Assembly (NCBI GenBank): GCA_013214245.1
Contig: JABSQE010000134.1
Span: 1 to 9,610 of the forward strand
From: Hyphomicrobiaceae bacterium
GTDB lineage: Bacteria; Pseudomonadota; Alphaproteobacteria; Rhizobiales; Hyphomicrobiaceae
DNA length: 9,610 nt
Direction: 5' to 3'
The notes below the pieces were generated by a model. It made no database searches. It saw nothing but the letters and a program-made list of their open reading frames with translations, and was not told the origin of the DNA. A program made the translations under genes and the position numbers. Shown here one piece after another: positions 6,785 to 9,610 of this stretch (within the stretch, counting starts at the first letter, position 1; each line of letters begins with the position of its first letter).

Positions 6785-7780
6785 CTAGCTTATGTAGCGT
6801 GAAAACTGTCCGTTTACACGGTAATGTTCTAAATAACCAGGAACAATTGCAAGAGATGATTGCTGTTGCTTAACCCCAAGGTCACTTAGTGTTCGACGTT
6901 CTAAAACAGCTTCTTCATTAACAACATTATTGACTTCAAACATTAGAGCCTGATCCAAGGTTAACGCGCGAAGAGCATTGGGAAACGGCATTGTTATAAT
7001 AGCCTGTAGCTTTGTTAGCCAAAGAGGTATTGGCACATAGATACGGCGACGACCTGTCCACAATTGGATGCAATCGAGAATTTGACGAAAGGTAAAAATG
7101 TCTGGACCACCGATCTCGTAAATTTTACCGTAATGTTTTTTATCTTGAATGGTAGCCAACACTGCGTTAGCAAGATCACCCACATAGATAGGCTGAAATC
7201 TAGTCTTTCCACCAGCAATGAGAGGAAGGAAAGGTGAATATAGTGTTAATCTTGCAAGCATATTGTAAAAGTAGTCTTCCGGACCAAATATGATTGCCGG
7301 GCGAAGAATTACTGCTTCGGGAAATTCCTCGAGAACAGCCTCTTCACCAAGAGCACGGGTGCGCCCAAAATAAGAGGGAGAATTACGATCTGCACCAAGC
7401 GCAGAAATATGTACAAACTGCTTCACGTTGGCATTCTTAGCCGCCCTAGCAACAGCCCGTGCACCATCGACGTGGACAGAATGGTAGGTCTGTTGACCAC
7501 TAGCTGCTAAAATAGCTACAAAATTCACAACGAGGTCTGAACCATTCACAGCTAGCTCAAGGGACTCAGGATAGCGTACATTAGCCTGAACAGCATGTAC
7601 CTGACCAACTGCGCCCATTGGCTGCAAATAACCTGCAAGATCTGGGCGTCTTACAGCTGCTCTAACACGCCAACCATTTCTAGCCAGCTTACGCACAGTA
7701 TACCGTCCGGCAAAGCCCGATCCGCCAAATATTGTTGCTAAAGAACCTTGTGTTAAGGGTGATGTCATTAGGTGCCTCAT
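6785..7780 (-). CDS. Complex I NDUFA9-family protein (atypical SDR, NAD(P)-binding)
   Basis: This is a homologue of the NDUFA9 accessory subunit of NADH:ubiquinone oxidoreductase, which holds a bound NADPH at the membrane-arm junction and is structural rather than catalytic. The 331 residues begin with a Rossmann fold whose nucleotide loop is GGSGFAGR at 19-26. These are followed by the Arg-rich AAVRRP at 41-46, HISALGA at 124-130, LRPAIIFGPED at 159-169, and FQPIYVGDLANAV at about 195-207. The SDR active site seems lost: aligned on the following ALGE, the usual YxxxK reads F138...R142. No membrane segment is obvious. The longest start is ATG 7778-7780, but Met5 (7766-7768) has GAGG seven bases upstream and is probably the real start. 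Alphaproteobacteria have this family; a role as an assembly factor or an unrelated reductase remains possible. Confidence 0.88.
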   Translation of the reverse strand: MRHLMTSPLTQGSLATIFGGSGFAGRYTVRKLARNGWRVRAAVRRPDLAGYLQPMGAVGQVHAVQANVRYPESLELAVNGSDLVVNFVAILAASGQQTYHSVHVDGARAVARAAKNANVKQFVHISALGADRNSPSYFGRTRALGEEAVLEEFPEAVILRPAIIFGPEDYFYNMLARLTLYSPFLPLIAGGKTRFQPIYVGDLANAVLATIQDKKHYGKIYEIGGPDIFTFRQILDCIQLWTGRRRIYVPIPLWLTKLQAIITMPFPNALRALTLDQALMFEVNNVVNEEAVLERRTLSDLGVKQQQSSLAIVPGYLEHYRVNGQFSRYIS

Positions 7781-7882
7781 TTGATTTGAGAGCCGTTTTC
7801 TGCAATCACACGAAAACGTGCTATTATGATCATGCTACACTAGTCAATCAGCCCATGTGAAGATGCCGACAAGTCGCGAAAA

Positions 7883-7902
7883 ATATTTTATGAATAAAAT
7901 AT
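7883..7902. repeat. Perfect 9-bp dyad in the NDUFA9-like/tRNA-Leu intergenic region
   Basis: ATATTTTAT and its exact reverse complement ATAAAATAT are separated by GA. The dyad lies about 100 bp upstream of the NDUFA9-like start and 33 bp upstream of the tRNA -35 box. It has the shape of a homodimeric regulator site, but the sequence is pure AT, which raises the chance of coincidence. It lacks a T-run, so it is not a terminator. Confidence 0.3.
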
Positions 7903-7934
7903 AATAAAGATTATTCCGCCTACAAATCACAATG

Positions 7935-7963
7935 TTGACAATTTACTACTGCGATATTATTCT
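7935..7963 (+). promoter_or_regulatory. Promoter of tRNA-Leu
   Basis: A perfect TTGACA at 7935-7940 is followed after 17 bases by TATTCT at 7958-7963, which matches four of six consensus -10 bases. Transcription would start at about 7970, only a few bases before the mature tRNA 5' end at 7973. The placement makes this the best-supported promoter in the window. Confidence 0.65.
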
Positions 7964-7972
7964 CCAAATGTT

Positions 7973-8059
7973 GCCCAGGTGGCGGAATTGGCAGACGCGC
8001 TGGCTTCAGGTGCTAGTGATCCTAGGATCGTGAAGGTTCGAATCCTTTTCTGGGCACCA
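7973..8059 (+). tRNA. tRNA-Leu (anticodon CAG)
   Basis: A complete class II tRNA of 87 bases with the CCA tail encoded (8057-8059). The acceptor stem GCCCAGG pairs with TCTGGGC, ending in one G-T pair, and the discriminator is A8056 as required for leucine. The anticodon stem CTGGC/GCTAG at 8000-8004 and 8012-8016 encloses the loop TTCAGGT, with anticodon CAG at 8007-8009, which reads CUG codons. The long variable arm is a perfect GATCC-TA-GGATC hairpin. The T arm has the standard GGTTCGAATCC core. It lies just upstream of rnd on the same strand, so rnd may be partly expressed by read-through. Confidence 0.97.
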
Positions 8060-8066
8060 TCATTAA

Positions 8067-8081
8067 GTCTATCGGATAGAC
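8067..8081 (+). other. Short hairpin just after tRNA-Leu
   Basis: GTCTAT and ATAGAC enclose a CGG loop, starting eight bases past the tRNA CCA end. No T-run follows, so it is not a standard intrinsic terminator. It may mark the 3' processing region of the tRNA precursor or weakly pause read-through into rnd. Confidence 0.3.
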
Positions 8082-8125
8082 CCCTGCAATAACATTACAA
8101 ACTGTAACTTCGTAATGGGTGTTTA

Positions 8126-8749
8126 ATGCTTAAGCCTAACATTTTCGTACACCAAGGCGACTTACCAGCAGATTTAACCTTCGAGACTTCAGTTGCGGTA
8201 GACAGCGAGACACTTGGCCTAAATTTACAGAGAGATAGGCTGTGTGTTGTCCAAGTTTCAGCTGGAGATAATACTGCCCATCTAGTGCAGTTTTCCGGGT
8301 CGGCGTATGATGCCCCAAATTTAAAATCCGTTCTTGTGAATCCAGGTATCGAGAAAATCTTTCATTTCGCACGTTTTGACATTGCGGCATTAAAAAAACA
8401 TCTAGCTGTCGAGATAAGCCCGATTTTTTGTACGAAAATTGCCTCGAAACTGGTGCGCACTTACACCCAAGCTCACGGCCTTAAGGATCTCACTTCTGAG
8501 CTGCTTGGTGTTGAATTAGTGAAAAAACAGCAAAGCTCAGACTGGGCTGCAACCGAACTCACTGAAGAGCAAAAACTTTATGCAGCTACAGATGTTTTAT
8601 ATCTGCACAGCTTGCGCGACAAGTTGGTTGAAATGTTAATTCGCGAAAAGCGGTTAAGTTATGCGCAAGCTGCATTTGGTTTTTTGCCTACACGAGCAAG
8701 TCTAGATCTTGCTGGATTCGAGAATATCGATATTTTAGCTCATTCTTAA
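8126..8749 (+). CDS. rnd: Ribonuclease D, short form (DEDDy 3'-5' exonuclease)
   Basis: This exonuclease is predicted to trim the 3' ends of tRNA precursors and other small RNAs in the cytoplasm. Its 207 residues consist of the DEDD exonuclease domain alone. The metal-binding residues are visible: D26 and E28 in VDSETLGL (Exo I), D85 in FHFARFDIAALK (Exo II), and Y152 with D156 in YAATDVLYL (Exo III), which places it in the DEDDy subgroup. SDW at 138-140 is also characteristic. The HRDC domains of the longer E. coli RNase D are absent, as is normal for the short alphaproteobacterial form, so this is not a truncation. The ATG at 8126 has a weak GGGTG ribosome site. The gene sits 66 bp after a tRNA gene and ahead of lptC, a familiar alphaproteobacterial neighbourhood. 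Confidence 0.94.
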   Translation: MLKPNIFVHQGDLPADLTFETSVAVDSETLGLNLQRDRLCVVQVSAGDNTAHLVQFSGSAYDAPNLKSVLVNPGIEKIFHFARFDIAALKKHLAVEISPIFCTKIASKLVRTYTQAHGLKDLTSELLGVELVKKQQSSDWAATELTEEQKLYAATDVLYLHSLRDKLVEMLIREKRLSYAQAAFGFLPTRASLDLAGFENIDILAHS

Positions 8750-8763
8750 CTTAGATAATAACG

Positions 8764-8802
8764 ATGGTCAGACACCATAGGCTTTCAGAATTCTCTTCTG
8801 AA
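8764..8802 (+). other. Two adjacent hairpins downstream of rnd
   Basis: ATGGT-CAGAC-ACCAT at 8764-8778 and TTCAGAA-TTCTC-TTCTGAA at 8784-8802 begin 14 bases after the rnd stop. The second has a perfect 7-bp stem. Neither is followed by a T-run, so they are not classical terminators. They could stabilise the 3' end of the rnd message. The rest of the 245-bp gap to lptC shows no gene. Confidence 0.25.
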
Positions 8803-8957
8803 GTGATACCAATTACTGTCAGCCACATGGTCTAATGAGGTTGTATATTCAATCAACTACGTGCTTTGCCTCTAGTTATTAAACTATGCGTGTATGCATG
8901 TATCGCTAACTGGCGGGCTGTGATACTCATACAAAAGCCACAAATTTAATTTAGTTT

Positions 8958-8975
8958 ATCGTTAAATCGTTAAAT
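8958..8975. repeat. Short tandem repeat upstream of lptC
   Basis: ATCGTTAA occurs twice in a row, followed by a further AT, ending 19 bases before the lptC start. The half-sites TTAA are four bases apart, so this does not match the TTAA-N7-TTAA spacing of a CtrA site. No function can be assigned. Confidence 0.4.
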
Positions 8976-8994
8976 TTCCAAGAATGGTTGATGT

Positions 8995-9610
8995 ATGGTT
9001 TCCTTAACAGGTTTGGCAAAGTTTGCATTAATGCACAATCATCGACGCTTAACTGATGAGGAGCGTGTTCGGGTTCTGCACTCTGCTCAACGACATTCTA
9101 AGTTTGTTTTTGTTATGCGCTTGTTACTCCCTACTGTTATAATTGTACTAATTTCTGCTTACATCGTGTCCATTCGCAACGGAACAGAGATTGAACGCGG
9201 AACCGAGTACAGCGCATTTAGCACAAACTTCATTGATATGGTATCCGCCAGATTGACAATGCGGAATCCGTACTACACGGGTTTTGATAAGAAAGATGGA
9301 ACCGAGTACACCATCTCCGCAGATCGTGCTGTGACAGACCTTGATGAGAATAAGCCGATAAAGCTGTATAGTATAAAAGCCGATTTGACGCCTCCAAAAG
9401 GTACATCTTTCAAACTAACCTCGTCAGAAGGACGGTTTTACAGTAAGGACAGCCATCTAGAACTTGTGAAAGATGTGGTTGTCGTAACTTCCAGTGATAT
9501 GTCCGCGCGTTTGTCTCAAGCGTCGGTATTTCCAAAACAAGGGCTTATTTTATCTAACAAGCCCGTTACAGTAGGATTTTCTGCAGGTGTATTAGAGGGA
9601 AATCAATTAC
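8995..9610 (+). CDS. lptC: LPS export protein LptC, 5' part (runs off right edge)
   Basis: LptC is the bitopic inner-membrane protein that passes lipopolysaccharide from the LptBFG transporter to the periplasmic LptA bridge. About 205 codons are present and the frame is open to the window end. The first 36 residues are cytoplasmic and basic, a single membrane segment follows at about residues 37-60 (FVFVMRLLLPTVIIVLISAY), and the rest is a periplasmic beta-jellyroll-like region. The LptC-type blocks RLTMRNPYYTGFD followed by EYTISADRA are clear, as is the late block KPVTVGFSAGVLEGN. The long N-terminal tail before the membrane segment is typical of alphaproteobacterial LptC. The ATG at 8995 has no good ribosome site; Met13 at 9031 is an alternative. 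lptA and lptB would be expected beyond the window. Confidence 0.88.
   Translation, partial: MVSLTGLAKFALMHNHRRLTDEERVRVLHSAQRHSKFVFVMRLLLPTVIIVLISAYIVSIRNGTEIERGTEYSAFSTNFIDMVSARLTMRNPYYTGFDKKDGTEYTISADRAVTDLDENKPIKLYSIKADLTPPKGTSFKLTSSEGRFYSKDSHLELVKDVVVVTSSDMSARLSQASVFPKQGLILSNKPVTVGFSAGVLEGNQL

Noticed and set aside
8946..8974. TTAA repeats upstream of lptC as a CtrA binding site
   Set aside because: The spacings between TTAA half-sites are 12 and 4 bases, not the 7 required.
1..9610. Mobile element, phage, CRISPR array, defence or toxin-antitoxin system, or other novel system
   Set aside because: No transposase, integrase, nuclease system, repeat-spacer array or small two-gene module was found. 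All recognised genes are housekeeping.

Overview
This window looks like a chromosomal segment of an alphaproteobacterium, and I lean towards Rhodospirillales or a relative. The evidence is the gene content and order: serB divergent from miaA, ilvB next to miaA, a complex I NDUFA9-family gene, a tRNA-Leu(CAG) directly upstream of a short ribonuclease D, then lptC. The DNA is moderately AT-rich. About a fifth of the window is non-coding, including one gap of about 725 bp that is visibly AT-richer than the genes and dense in stops. That suggests a genome that has shifted towards AT and is losing genes, as in some host-associated alphaproteobacteria, but the lifestyle is an inference from one window.

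Layout from left to right. (1) The 3' part of an uncharacterised gene on the + strand (to 671). (2) About 430 bp without a gene, bracketed internally by an imperfect inverted repeat. (3) Two minus-strand genes: a calcium/sodium antiporter of the CaCA family (1099-2100) and, upstream of it, phosphoserine phosphatase serB (2305-3216). (4) A short divergent region, then miaA (3289-4212) and ilvB (4290-6059) on the + strand, with a possible 26-codon ORF bridging them. (5) A 725-bp gap where ilvN, the regulatory subunit gene, would normally follow ilvB. (6) A minus-strand NDUFA9-like SDR gene (6785-7780) whose catalytic Tyr/Lys appear to be replaced. (7) tRNA-Leu(CAG) with a well-formed promoter (7935-8059), rnd (8126-8749), and the 5' part of lptC running off the right end (from 8995).

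The genes are housekeeping: serine and branched-chain amino-acid synthesis (serB, ilvB), tRNA modification, supply and processing (miaA, tRNA-Leu, rnd), respiratory complex I (NDUFA9-like), ion exchange (antiporter) and lipopolysaccharide export (lptC). I found no phage, insertion sequence with a transposase, CRISPR array, toxin-antitoxin or defence system, and no convincing new system. The most useful leads are the missing partner genes (ilvN after ilvB; possibly a KpsF-type isomerase between rnd and lptC), the short ORF joined to the ilvB start, a palindrome over the -35 position of the antiporter promoter, and the inverted repeat at 828-1088.
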